From a virus: DNA of 41,295 bases. Shown here one piece after another: positions 8,966 to 17,220 of the stretch (positions are counted from its first letter, which is position 1; each line of letters begins with the position of its first letter). Location: positions 1 to 41,295 of the IMG/VR virus record IMGVR_UViG_3300030117_002217, one strand, 5' to 3'. Under the pieces are notes generated by a model that saw nothing but the letters and a program-made list of their open reading frames with translations, ran no database searches and was not told where the DNA came from. The translations under genes and the position numbers were made by a program.

Positions 8966-10547
8966 TGCACAAGTTGTTGATTTAATTGGCACTTTTAGCG
9001 ATGAAACGGCGCTAGATACCTTCATAACAGAGGGTGCTAATCAAGTTATTGACGCTATGCCTCGACCTGTGCTGGAAAGGATAGCAGAAGAAACAACTGT
9101 AACTGATGGTACTACCACCTCAGAAGGTCATAAGATTTTGTATGTTCTTAAAAACGATGGAACAATAGACCAGCCCTGTAGGCAGATACCTGCTTATAAA
9201 AGAGGGAGGGTTCAAGATTCATCTGACATGGAGTTTGCTACCAATACAGACCCAGTATATTACATACAAGATGGGAAGATAAATATATTTCCAAATGGAA
9301 ACGGTTTAATGGTTTCAGTTCCTACTTATAGTCAGTCTTCTCCTTTGGATGCAAGCGCTATATCTACCATAACAAACTTTCCTGATGAGTATGAGTATTT
9401 AGTTACCACTTACGCAGCTATAAAAGCATTAAATCAAAATTTATCTGCTTTGCATAGTAACTCTGATATTACAACTGCTTTAACGGCTATTAACACAGAA
9501 ATAGACGAGACACTTACTATTGCAGACTTAATAAATACTCAGGTAGACGCAGCTGTTGTAGAAATAGCTGAAACCGTCACGAATGTAGACGCTAATGTAG
9601 ATACCGCTTTAGCAGCTATGACAACCGCAGCTGGTAGAATTAATACAGCTGTTGGACTTGCTAACGCTGAGTTTGATAAGGGTGATGCTTTATTAGATTT
9701 AGGTGAAGCAGATACTGAGACAGATATAAACACTGCACTGACGGCAATAAATACCGAACTAGATGAAACTCAAGCAGTCTGTGATTTAATTAATACACAG
9801 GTGGATACCGCCGTAACCGAACTAACAGAAGCAACCGCTCTAGTAGATTCAGACATAGATACAGCAACTGCAGCAATAAACACGGCTGTAGACAGGGTAA
9901 ATACAGCTGTTGCGTTAGCTAATACGCAGTTTGATAGCGCAGTCACCGCAAATACAGCAGAAGATGTAGAATTAGCCTCATCTCATATAAACGCTGGAGG
10001 TGGCTTTATATCTGAGGCTCAAGCAAGTCTTTCAGAGGCTCAAGGATTTATTGGCGAAGTGTCCGCCAGAGTAAATCAAAGTAATGCGCAAGTAGGTGTT
10101 GCTAGTGGTTTTTTATCAGCTGCTCAAGGGTATTTAAATGAGATACAAGCAAAAATTAATATAGCATCTGGATACTCAAGCGAAATACAAGCTAGACTTG
10201 CTCAAGCTCAAGCTAAAAGAGAAGAATCTAATTCTAGAATACAGCTAGGTAATTCCTATCTATCAGAAGCAAATGCTGCTGCTAATGAAGTCCAAGCTTT
10301 TGGCAATGAAGTATCTCAAAGATTGGCACAAGTTGGAGCTCAAGGAAACGTAGCTGCAAGCTATATTAATGCTGCCACAGGCTATGCAAACGAAGTACAG
10401 TCTAAGCTTGGAATAGCAAGTGCTTATGCAAATGAAGTACAGGTCAGGTTAAATGTTGATAGCACTGAGTATACTTGGTACGAAAGGCAACAAGCAAAGC
10501 TACAAGCTGACTATGATAAAGGTATACAGCTACTAAGGAGCGCATAA
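8952..10547 (+). CDS. Coiled-coil neck/tail structural protein with internal duplication
   Basis: 531 aa, GTG start behind GGGAGGAGAAATAA, a strong ribosome site inside the upstream gene. The N-terminal ~150 residues (FSDETALDTFITEGANQVID onward) resemble a head-tail connector domain. Then an 86-residue unit occurs twice, starting at ALTAINTEIDET (residue about 176) and ALTAINTELDET (about 262), each with DLINTQVD. The C-terminal 200 residues are Ala/Gln-rich helical repeats of the form SEAQGY.NEIQARL. Similar long coil proteins occur in marine podoviruses. It is probably a structural component of neck or appendages; the exact role is unknown. Confidence 0.8.
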   Translation: MATFSAQVVDLIGTFSDETALDTFITEGANQVIDAMPRPVLERIAEETTVTDGTTTSEGHKILYVLKNDGTIDQPCRQIPAYKRGRVQDSSDMEFATNTDPVYYIQDGKINIFPNGNGLMVSVPTYSQSSPLDASAISTITNFPDEYEYLVTTYAAIKALNQNLSALHSNSDITTALTAINTEIDETLTIADLINTQVDAAVVEIAETVTNVDANVDTALAAMTTAAGRINTAVGLANAEFDKGDALLDLGEADTETDINTALTAINTELDETQAVCDLINTQVDTAVTELTEATALVDSDIDTATAAINTAVDRVNTAVALANTQFDSAVTANTAEDVELASSHINAGGGFISEAQASLSEAQGFIGEVSARVNQSNAQVGVASGFLSAAQGYLNEIQAKINIASGYSSEIQARLAQAQAKREESNSRIQLGNSYLSEANAAANEVQAFGNEVSQRLAQVGAQGNVAASYINAATGYANEVQSKLGIASAYANEVQVRLNVDSTEYTWYERQQAKLQADYDKGIQLLRSA

Positions 10548-10816
10548 TGGCATTGACATTGTTAAATCTAAATACATCTCCATCTGCTACATTGGTAACA
10601 TTAAATACAAGTCCTAGCTGTACACTTGTTAACTTAAACACATCTCCAAGTTCTACATTGGTAAGTCTTAATACCAGCCCTAGTTCAACTCTGGTTACTC
10701 TAAATACAAGCCCTAGTGCAGTATTATCTGGCTCTTGGGCAGGTGTAGCTAGTAATTGGGAATCTGAAACTAAAACTTGGAAGCAAATAGGTATGCTTGG
10801 AAAGGACTCTGACTGA
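10547..10816 (+). CDS. Small protein with five 11-residue LNTSPS repeats
   Basis: 89 aa. Residues 8-62 (bases 10568-10732) are five tandem 11-residue units of consensus LNTSPSxTLVx, with DNA units of 33 bp that have drifted at third positions. Regular short beta-strand repeats like this could stack as a solenoid or bind a symmetric partner. The C-terminus is Trp-rich (SWAGVASNWESETKTW). TAATG couplings on both sides place it in the connector/tail operon. Function not recognised. Confidence 0.8.
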   Translation: MALTLLNLNTSPSATLVTLNTSPSCTLVNLNTSPSSTLVSLNTSPSSTLVTLNTSPSAVLSGSWAGVASNWESETKTWKQIGMLGKDSD

Positions 10817-11124
10817 TGGCTGTTATAAGTTTAACTGTAAAGAAGATTATATCTAGAGTAAGACAGGCTTTTCCAGATGCGCCTGAAACTTATATTTTAA
10901 ACTTAATAAACGAAGCATTGGTGGAAATGGGTAAGTACAATACAAAGGTTGAATATGCAAAACTTACCACAGTGGCGAATCAACAGTGGTATACTCTTAG
11001 CGACAGTAACGCCGGTGTAGAAATTAACAAAGTATACCGTGTTGACTTTATGGATTCAGATGGAACATACGTAAAGATACCAAGACTTTTAGATAACGAA
11101 ATACCAACAATGGATATAGACTAA
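10816..11124 (+). CDS. Probable head-tail adaptor protein, first part
   Basis: 102 aa. N-terminal helices (KKIISRVRQAFPDAPETYI then LNLINEALVEMGKYN) and a beta segment (QQWYTLSDSNAGVEINKVYR) resemble phage head-completion/adaptor proteins. It overlaps the next gene by TAATG. The two products together have the composition of one adaptor, so this may be a split gene or two separate connector rings. The assignment is by pattern and position, not by a diagnostic motif. Confidence 0.7.
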   Translation: MAVISLTVKKIISRVRQAFPDAPETYILNLINEALVEMGKYNTKVEYAKLTTVANQQWYTLSDSNAGVEINKVYRVDFMDSDGTYVKIPRLLDNEIPTMDID

Positions 11125-11555
11125 TGGCAAGTACATACAATTACCCAGAAGATTATATTACATGGTTTATAAAAGGCAATCATTTAGCAGTAGTTACACT
11201 GAAAGGTGATTCAGAAGGAACATATCACAGTAAGTATGGGCAATACAAACCTATCGATGAAGCAGTTACTAACGGACTGTTATTGCATTATTATGCAGAG
11301 CCTAATGCTGTCACAGCGATTACTGACACCCCAGATGTGGATAATGTGTTTCATACGGCTATTGTGGATTATGTAAAAGCAAGATTATACCAAGATAGAG
11401 CGGGCAGAACAAACGATGGTGGAGTTGCAAGTGTAAGCTTAAATCTTGCACAACTACACGAGAATAAATTTAGCGAATCAGTAAAAAGAAATGGAATGCA
11501 GAAGCGAGACAAGACCGGTGGACCACGTAGAGTCTTGATGGCTGACTTTACCTAA
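11124..11555 (+). CDS. Probable head-tail adaptor protein, second part
   Basis: 143 aa. Contains a LLLHYYAEPNAVTAITDTPD segment followed by HTAIVDYVKARLYQDRAG, the pattern seen in C-terminal halves of phage adaptor proteins (a helix with Tyr/Arg after a DxP turn). The C-terminus is basic (KRDKTGGPRR). Starts in a TAATG overlap with the preceding 102-aa gene, with which it probably acts at the portal-tail interface. Confidence 0.7.
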   Translation: MASTYNYPEDYITWFIKGNHLAVVTLKGDSEGTYHSKYGQYKPIDEAVTNGLLLHYYAEPNAVTAITDTPDVDNVFHTAIVDYVKARLYQDRAGRTNDGGVASVSLNLAQLHENKFSESVKRNGMQKRDKTGGPRRVLMADFT

Positions 11556-11568
11556 CAAGGAAAATATT

Positions 11569-12537
11569 ATGGCAGATATCAGAAAATTTCAAACACATGA
11601 GGTGCTCAACAAGGTTTTAAATACTGGTGAGGACGCTCTAAAGGTTGACATTGATAACGTAACACTGACTACAGAAGGCGGGGACGTTGCAATAGATGTA
11701 GCCCTAGACAAAGCAAATGATACTATCACTGTATTCTCTAATACCACCAAAGATGGTAGTGGCACTAGCTATGTTCCTTTAGTAGATAGTGATGGGCATT
11801 TACAAGTAGATGCTTTGTCTACTGCTTTACCTAGTGGAGCAGCCACTGCAGCTAATCAGGCAACTATTATAGGTCATGTAGATGGAGTAGAGACTTTAAT
11901 TACGTCTAGTAACACTAAATTAGACACATTGGAAACAACCCTTACCGCTATAGAAACAGACGCTGCGGCGATAGAAACATTGCTAACAGGTATTGACGCT
12001 GACACTGACGCTATAAAAACCGATGCTGCAGCGATAGAGGTTTTGATAACATCGACTAATTCAAAGATAGATACATTTGATGCTGTTTTGGATAATATTC
12101 TTGTAAAAAACACTGAAATAGATACAGTATTAGACAATATCAAGACTGACACACAAGCAATAGAAACAGATATGGCAGCTATCGAGACCTTATTAACTGC
12201 TGCAAATGTAGACCACGCCGCTAACGAAGTATTGCTTACTACTATTGATTCTGATACTAATGATATTAAGACTGCAACAGAATCGTCAAACACACATCTA
12301 GGTAATATGTTTTACGATACAGCTCTTGCTGTTACACCTAGTGATAGCTCTGACCTATCTGGTGAGCCTTATTTTGCAGTATGGGTAGGAACAGGTGGGA
12401 ATCTAAAAGTAGATATGTCAAGTGGGACTGGAACTGTGACTTTAAATAATTGTGCATCTGGTCAGTTAATACCTATTATGGTTGAAAGAATATATGCAAC
12501 AGGCACAACAGCTTCTAACATTATAGTGTTTAAATAA
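11569..12537 (+). CDS. Putative tail appendage protein with coiled coil
   Basis: 322 aa. Residues about 100-245 are a repetitive helical region in which variants of AIETLLTGIDADTDAIKTDA recur, typical of trimeric coiled coils. The C-terminal ~75 residues (from YDTALAVTPSDSSD) look like a compact beta domain. This coil-plus-knob design fits a short fibre or appendage. AAGGAAAATATT precedes the start. It is followed by a tiny Trp-rich gene and then the main fibre gene. Confidence 0.72.
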   Translation: MADIRKFQTHEVLNKVLNTGEDALKVDIDNVTLTTEGGDVAIDVALDKANDTITVFSNTTKDGSGTSYVPLVDSDGHLQVDALSTALPSGAATAANQATIIGHVDGVETLITSSNTKLDTLETTLTAIETDAAAIETLLTGIDADTDAIKTDAAAIEVLITSTNSKIDTFDAVLDNILVKNTEIDTVLDNIKTDTQAIETDMAAIETLLTAANVDHAANEVLLTTIDSDTNDIKTATESSNTHLGNMFYDTALAVTPSDSSDLSGEPYFAVWVGTGGNLKVDMSSGTGTVTLNNCASGQLIPIMVERIYATGTTASNIIVFK

Positions 12538-12656
12538 TGTTAGCGTGGACTAGAACATCTTTAAACTTTTTAAAGTCAGTATATGACGTTATTTGGAACA
12601 TTACCCGACTTAACTGGGAAGAAGACAATGTTAAGTGGGAAGAACATACAGGATAA
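12537..12656 (+). CDS. Trp-rich 39-aa protein
   Basis: 39 codons, starting in the TAATG stop/start overlap with the preceding gene and ending 6 bases before the fibre gene. Five tryptophans (W4, W20, W27, W34 plus a closing WEE) in a WNITRLNWEEDNVKWEE pattern. The Trp spacing resembles the Trp-rich tail of the 89-aa repeat protein (NWESETKTW). The tight spacing and lack of any other use for the 120 bp support a real gene. Function unknown. Confidence 0.6.
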   Translation: MLAWTRTSLNFLKSVYDVIWNITRLNWEEDNVKWEEHTG

Positions 12657-12662
12657 AAAATT

Positions 12663-15029
12663 ATGGCAGATTTATCAGGACAAACTATAGCATCGAGTTA
12701 CGAACAGTTATTATCACTGCCTGATGGTGGAGGTAATGCAAATACATTAGTAGCTGTAACTGATGGAGATGGGGGCACAACATTTGGAATAAAATTAGCT
12801 ACTAATAAAGTAGAGATTATACCGGGCTCTAATGATACAAATGCTTTTGAAGTATCTCAAGCAGATGGTACAGCAGTATTAACAGTTGACAGTACAAATG
12901 CTAGAGTTGGTATTGGTGGGGCACCAGCTTGGAATTTGCAGGTAGGAGACCAGACAACAATATTTGGTGCCAATTTAGGCTCTGATGGTGTTTTAATAGC
13001 ACCTAACGCTAACAATACAAGACTTATTATAGAGGGTCAAGTTGATGCTTCGATTATCTTAGTTGATGATGGTGCGGCTGACAACGATGAAGCGATGATG
13101 ATTCAAACTGTCGATGGAACTACCAAGTTTAGGTCTATTGCTGAAGATACTGCGGCTGTAAAAGATAATATTTTATGCTTAGACCATGGTACTGGAAATG
13201 TTGGTATTGGAACCAGCTCACCAACTGGAAAGCTATCAATCGCTGGGGCATCTGGAGTAGCATCAAACGTCTATATAGATAATCATGCTGGTGACCAAGA
13301 TGGTGCAAACATTATTTATAGAAAAAGCAGAAATACTTCTATTGGCTCTCATACAGTTGTACAAGATGGTGATGATTTAGGCTCTATATTATTTCAAGGC
13401 TCTGATGGTAATTCTTATGAAACTGGGGCAATGATTGTTACAGAAGTAGATGGCACTCCAGGGGATGGGGATATGCCTGGAAGATTGCTTTTTAAAACAA
13501 CTGCTGATGGTGCAAGTTCAGCAACTGAAAGACTACGCATTGAAAGTAATGGTGCTTTTAGGATTGGTGGCGATGGCTCAGACCAGACTACAAAATGGCA
13601 TACTGGTTCTGCTTATGTAAATGCAAAGTTAGATGTAAGACAATTAGCGATAGCATTTAGTGGTACAGATAAAATCACTTCAGATACTAATGGTAATACT
13701 ACTTTTGGTGCTGATTTAAAGGTAAGTAGGGCTAATGATGGTGGTGATGTTCATTTCCAAATTATAAATAGTGCTGGTGGTGTATCATCAAGCACTCAAG
13801 AAACAACAAGTTTAAAATTTTTACATGGTAAGGCTGGAACATCAGGTTCTGGTGCTTCTAATGTAGATATGGGAAAAATTGTTGTTGGTAGAGAAAGCAC
13901 TAATGAAAATGATTCAGCAACAGATGGATTTATGGCTTTTCATACTACAGAAAATGATAGTGTTTCTGAAAAAATGAGAATAAACAGTTCTGGACAAGCC
14001 CTTTTTTCTGATGGTTCTGCATCTGACCCATCTGTATCTTTTATAAATGATGATGATACTGGCTTATATAGTGGAGGCACTGGTGCAATAACATTTGTTT
14101 CTCAAGGTAATAGAGTTCTTGAGTTGCAATCCTCACTACTTGCTCAATTTAGTGGAGATATAGATATAAATGGTAGTGGCACAAGACAAATAAAATTTAA
14201 CGATAGTGCTGTATCAGAGGGTGCTATTGTATTTAATGAGATAACAAATGGTTTTATTTTTAAAGTTGGTGGCACAAGTAGTGCTGGGAAAACAGATGCT
14301 TTGCATATACAAAATGATGGAAAGGTGGGTATTGGAACCAGCTCACCCTCACACCTTTTAGAAATTTCTCAAGATGCTTCATCATATCCAGTTCTAATAA
14401 AACAAAATCAAGGTGATGGTCTTTGTTTAGATGTATTTGCATCTTCATCCGACCAAGCTTCAAATGATGCCATAATAAGAGCAAGAACAAACCATGCTAC
14501 ACTTTTACAGCTTATGAATGATGGTCGAATGATAGTTCAACAAAATCATTTACAGGTCGCTGGTGCTGTGATACCAGGAACTGCAAATGAGGCAGATAAT
14601 AATAAAATATTTACAAGTTCAAGTGGAAGTAGTTCAACCCCTATGTTTGTAGGAAACGCTCAGATACAGGTTTCCTCTGATAAGAGATTAAAAACTAATA
14701 TTAGGGATACAGAGATGAATCCGATAGAAACCCTAAATAAACTAAGAATTGTTGATTTTGATTGGGATGACCCAAGTGATACAAGTTGGAATAATAAGAT
14801 GGCAAGGGTTGAGAATGGTGGTCAATGGTCTGGTATACTTGCACAAGAAGCAGTTGAAGTTGTTCCTCATATAATAAATGCACCAAGAATAGAGGAAACA
14901 CTTGAGTTAGACCACAAGAGTAAAAATACATGGCAAGTTGAATACGAACACTTGGTTCCAACATTAGTAAAAGCAGTTCAAGAGCTATCTGCAAAAGTAG
15001 AAGAATTAGAAAATAAATTAGGAGAATAA
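12663..15029 (+). CDS. Tail fibre/spike with S74 self-cleaving chaperone domain
   Basis: 788 aa. Repeated VGIGTSSP turns (near residues 180 and 560) and Gly/Asp/Ser-rich beta repeats are typical of trimeric fibres. The last ~117 residues, from SDKRLKTNI at about residue 672, are a peptidase S74 intramolecular chaperone, with the conserved Ser and following Lys, GILAQEAVEVVP and a C-terminal coiled coil. In known members this domain drives trimerisation then cuts itself off at that Ser. It probably sets host receptor binding. Followed 1 base later by a small gene. Confidence 0.88.
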   Translation: MADLSGQTIASSYEQLLSLPDGGGNANTLVAVTDGDGGTTFGIKLATNKVEIIPGSNDTNAFEVSQADGTAVLTVDSTNARVGIGGAPAWNLQVGDQTTIFGANLGSDGVLIAPNANNTRLIIEGQVDASIILVDDGAADNDEAMMIQTVDGTTKFRSIAEDTAAVKDNILCLDHGTGNVGIGTSSPTGKLSIAGASGVASNVYIDNHAGDQDGANIIYRKSRNTSIGSHTVVQDGDDLGSILFQGSDGNSYETGAMIVTEVDGTPGDGDMPGRLLFKTTADGASSATERLRIESNGAFRIGGDGSDQTTKWHTGSAYVNAKLDVRQLAIAFSGTDKITSDTNGNTTFGADLKVSRANDGGDVHFQIINSAGGVSSSTQETTSLKFLHGKAGTSGSGASNVDMGKIVVGRESTNENDSATDGFMAFHTTENDSVSEKMRINSSGQALFSDGSASDPSVSFINDDDTGLYSGGTGAITFVSQGNRVLELQSSLLAQFSGDIDINGSGTRQIKFNDSAVSEGAIVFNEITNGFIFKVGGTSSAGKTDALHIQNDGKVGIGTSSPSHLLEISQDASSYPVLIKQNQGDGLCLDVFASSSDQASNDAIIRARTNHATLLQLMNDGRMIVQQNHLQVAGAVIPGTANEADNNKIFTSSSGSSSTPMFVGNAQIQVSSDKRLKTNIRDTEMNPIETLNKLRIVDFDWDDPSDTSWNNKMARVENGGQWSGILAQEAVEVVPHIINAPRIEETLELDHKSKNTWQVEYEHLVPTLVKAVQELSAKVEELENKLGE

Positions 15030-15030
15030 A

Positions 15031-15516
15031 ATGGCAACAACATGGAAAATAGATAAATTAAAATACTATACTTCAAAAAATAATAAAAATAATGTTGTTC
15101 ATAGTATAGACTATATAGTTTCTGATAACAAAAAAGTAGAAGATAAAATATATTCTTATAGTCATTATGGATATTTAAATATTGACTTAGAAATTGTAGA
15201 AGCTGTAGACGAAATACCAGAAGTTCCAGAAGTTTTATACACAGATAAAGACACTTTGCTTGTAGATAAAGCAGTCAAAGTAGGCGATGTAAAAACACCA
15301 GCTGTGCCAGCAGTACCAGCTGTTAAAGCTAAAAACCCTTGGGCTAATGTAGATTTTGTTAAATACGATGACTTAACTGAAGATGTTGTTATTGGATGGG
15401 TAAAATCTGCTTTAGGAGAAGATAGGGTTCAAGAAATAGAAGATGATATTACAGCTCAAATAGATGCACAAGAAAATCCACCTGCACCTACAGAAGGTAA
15501 TGGTGTACCTTGGTAA
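15031..15516 (+). CDS. Hypothetical protein downstream of fibre
   Basis: 161 aa. Aromatic N-terminal beta region (WKIDKLKYYTS, IDYIVSD), a Pro/Val/Ala linker (TPAVPAVPAVKAKNPWAN), a helical region (VIGWVKSALGEDRVQEIEDD) and a C-terminal NPPAPTEGNGVPW. Proteins with this layout often follow fibre genes in marine phages, possibly as fibre-associated or virion proteins, but I cannot assign a function. GGAGAATAAA from the previous gene's end acts as ribosome site. Confidence 0.75.
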   Translation: MATTWKIDKLKYYTSKNNKNNVVHSIDYIVSDNKKVEDKIYSYSHYGYLNIDLEIVEAVDEIPEVPEVLYTDKDTLLVDKAVKVGDVKTPAVPAVPAVKAKNPWANVDFVKYDDLTEDVVIGWVKSALGEDRVQEIEDDITAQIDAQENPPAPTEGNGVPW

Positions 15517-15525
15517 AAAATAATT

Positions 15526-15783
15526 GTGAATGTTGTTGTTGCTGTAGTTGCAAAGATGAATGAGGCTGTTAAAAGTTTTTTTAGAAGAACTGGTAAGTTT
15601 TATAATGGTGTTATTGTTGCTCTGCTGTTTGTGTGTGTATTCGTTTGGGCTTGCAATGATATTTATTTCGGAAAAAGTCAGAGGGAGATTGAAGAAGAAT
15701 TAATGCGCTCTATCTTTGAGGTAGATTCGTTAATAATGGACATAAAGCTAACGCTAGGAGATTCTAGCATAATACAAAAATAG
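15526..15783 (+). CDS. Small single-pass membrane protein (lysis region)
   Basis: 85 aa if the GTG at 15526 is used; an in-frame ATG at 15556 gives 75 aa, and neither has a strong ribosome site. One membrane segment (residues about 27-43, VIVALLFVCVFVWAC) follows a basic stretch (FFRRTGK), with an acidic helical C-terminus. The topology fits a holin- or spanin-like protein, and the gene opens the cluster that leads to the endolysin. Confidence 0.6.
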   Translation: MNVVVAVVAKMNEAVKSFFRRTGKFYNGVIVALLFVCVFVWACNDIYFGKSQREIEEELMRSIFEVDSLIMDIKLTLGDSSIIQK

Positions 15784-15792
15784 GAGTATAAA

Positions 15793-16011
15793 ATGGCAAA
15801 CAAAGAAAACAAAGCTGTTTTAAAAATAGACGATAACGAATATCTGGTTGAAGACATGACTAATGAACAGAAAGCACTGTACAATCATTTAGCTGACATT
15901 ACAAGAAAGATAGAGACCATGTCTTTTAACTTAGAGCAATTACAATTCGGAAAGGGAGCTTTCGTCAACGCTCTTAAAGAATCCTTATCAAAGGAGAAAG
16001 AAGAAAAGTAA
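15793..16011 (+). CDS. Small helical protein (DUF6447-like)
   Basis: 72 aa. A short beta N-terminus with IDDNEYLVEDMTNEQKALY, then a helix with regularly spaced hydrophobics (ITRKIETMSFNLEQLQFGKG). The I.I.D.EY...DLT pattern followed by a heptad helix resembles the DUF6447 family of small phage proteins, as far as I can tell by eye. Strong ribosome site (TAGGAGTATAAA). It lies in the lysis region, with its stop directly abutting the next ATG. Confidence 0.65.
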   Translation: MANKENKAVLKIDDNEYLVEDMTNEQKALYNHLADITRKIETMSFNLEQLQFGKGAFVNALKESLSKEKEEK

Positions 16012-16314
16012 ATGTTAGAAACTTATGCTGAATACGGAGCAATGGGTGTGGTCATAGTTTTGTTTGGCTATATGGTGTTAAATCTAATGTCAAGCCAGAA
16101 AGCGCAGAACGAAGACTTAGATGATATTAGACAGGCTAACGCAAAGCTAGAAACAAAGATGGGAAATGTAGAAAGCATAGTTTTAAAAATGTTGGACCGC
16201 TGGAACAAGTCGGATGAGACAAGTCAAAGGCACAGGGAAGCGATAGTATCAGAGTTAAATGATGTGACCGATGACTTGTCTTATATAAAGGGAAGGATGA
16301 ACGGTAAAGGATGA
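16012..16314 (+). CDS. Putative holin (BhlA/UviB-like topology)
   Basis: 100 aa. A short periplasmic N-terminus, one transmembrane helix (residues about 9-27, YGAMGVVIVLFGYMVLNL) and a long charged coiled-coil C-terminus. This architecture matches BhlA/UviB-type holins, and the gene lies four open frames upstream of the endolysin. The ATGA overlap with the next membrane protein suggests the two are translated together. Sequence alone does not exclude an i-spanin-like role. Confidence 0.55.
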   Translation: MLETYAEYGAMGVVIVLFGYMVLNLMSSQKAQNEDLDDIRQANAKLETKMGNVESIVLKMLDRWNKSDETSQRHREAIVSELNDVTDDLSYIKGRMNGKG

Positions 16315-16463
16315 TGAGTGATACCCTAAAAGCAGTAGGCAACGGGACAATAGGAGTAAGTGTTTGGTGGGTAAATCTGCCAATGATAATACAGACAATG
16401 GTATCGGTGGCAACATTGATATACATTATAATCAAAATAACAAAAGAGGTTAAAGGAGCATAA
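16311..16463 (+). CDS. 50-aa membrane protein, possible second holin or antiholin
   Basis: 50 codons, starting in an ATGATG that overlaps the previous stop (ATGA). One hydrophobic helix near residues 24-44 (PMIIQTMVSVATLIYIIIKI) with a Lys-rich C-terminus and a WW pair before it. Pairing with the upstream 100-aa membrane protein in coupled frames is typical of holin/antiholin sets. Short, so the call rests on topology and location. Confidence 0.6.
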   Translation: MMSDTLKAVGNGTIGVSVWWVNLPMIIQTMVSVATLIYIIIKITKEVKGA

Positions 16464-16464
16464 A

Positions 16465-16599
16465 ATGCCATATCATAAGAAAAAGAAAATGGGTCACGGC
16501 GGTAAGGTCAAAAAGAAAATGGGCGGTGGCATGGTCAAGAAAAAGATGATGTCAGGTGGAATGGTCAAGAAGAAAAAAACTATGAGAAAGAAGAAGTAA
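16465..16599 (+). CDS. 44-aa Lys/Gly-rich protein with GGMVKKK repeats
   Basis: 44 codons. About half of the residues are Lys or Arg. GGxVKKKM and GGMVKKK recur three times between residues 12 and 38. The start follows the previous stop by 1 base, with AAAGGAGC upstream, and the next gene starts 1 base after the stop. Such a composition suggests a nucleic-acid or membrane-surface binding peptide. The GGM motif recurs in two large virion proteins of this genome. Confidence 0.62.
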   Translation: MPYHKKKKMGHGGKVKKKMGGGMVKKKMMSGGMVKKKKTMRKKK

Positions 16600-16600
16600 A

Positions 16601-16828
16601 ATGAATTTAAAAGAAATGTTAATAGAAGCTGCTGAACTGCAAGCTGACGCAATTAAGAATAAAATGGTAGACCAACTTGGCTCCGATGATATGGCTCAGA
16701 AGATAGCTACCAAGATTAATGAAAAAATTGACATACCTTTTGTGTCGGAAGAAAAAGAACAGATATTCTTTGAAAAGTGCGTTGATATTGTTACTGACTT
16801 ACTAGAAGGTATTATCAAGGGAAAGTAA
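16601..16828 (+). CDS. Hypothetical small helical protein
   Basis: 75 aa, predicted almost entirely alpha-helical (MNLKEMLIEAAELQADAIKN; EKCVDIVTDLLEGIIKG), with no motif I recognise. It is coupled by TAATG to the endolysin gene, so it is probably co-translated and may belong to the lysis cassette. Confidence 0.75.
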   Translation: MNLKEMLIEAAELQADAIKNKMVDQLGSDDMAQKIATKINEKIDIPFVSEEKEQIFFEKCVDIVTDLLEGIIKGK

Positions 16829-17220
16829 TGCCGAGGTTTAGCAAAAGAAGTTTAGGTAGATTGGAGACTTGTGATGAGCGATTACAGGAACTATTTGAAG
16901 AAGTTGTTAAGAGATTCGACTGCACCATCATTGAAGGTCATAGAGGCGAGGAAAGACAGAACGAAGCATACAGAAAAGGGAACAGCAAAGTTAAGTACCC
17001 AAATGGAAAGCACAATAAATTACCTAGCATTGCTGTCGATGTTGCTCCTTATCCTATTGACTGGTCTGACCGTGATAGGTTTCACTATTTTGGCGGATAT
17101 GTTATAGGTATTGCACAACAGATGGGATTAAACATTCGCTGGGGTGGAGACTGGGACCAGGACACAAAAACCAAAGACAATCGATTTGATGACCTCGTAC
17201 ACTTTGAGATTAAGGAATAA
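16828..17220 (+). CDS. Endolysin: M15-family L-alanyl-D-glutamate-type peptidase
   Basis: 130 aa, the usual size for single-domain M15 endolysins such as those of several marine phages. Residues 36-50 hold the conserved EGHRGEERQNEAYRK, and the zinc ligands are visible as H62 (NGKHNKLPS), D71 (AVDVAP) and H125 (VHFE). WGGDWD at 105-110 is typical of the family. The enzyme cuts the peptide stem of peptidoglycan. No signal peptide, so release needs a holin. TAATG-coupled on both sides, lying between holin-like genes and the nozzle gene. Confidence 0.88.
   Translation: MPRFSKRSLGRLETCDERLQELFEEVVKRFDCTIIEGHRGEERQNEAYRKGNSKVKYPNGKHNKLPSIAVDVAPYPIDWSDRDRFHYFGGYVIGIAQQMGLNIRWGGDWDQDTKTKDNRFDDLVHFEIKE

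Noticed and set aside
10816-11555. Frameshifted single adaptor gene
   Set aside because: The TAATG coupling is the same as between other clearly separate genes here, so two genes are the simpler reading.
11874-12293. 139-aa minus-strand frame
   Set aside because: Antisense of the coiled-coil appendage gene; Val/Ser repeats mirror the sense repeats.
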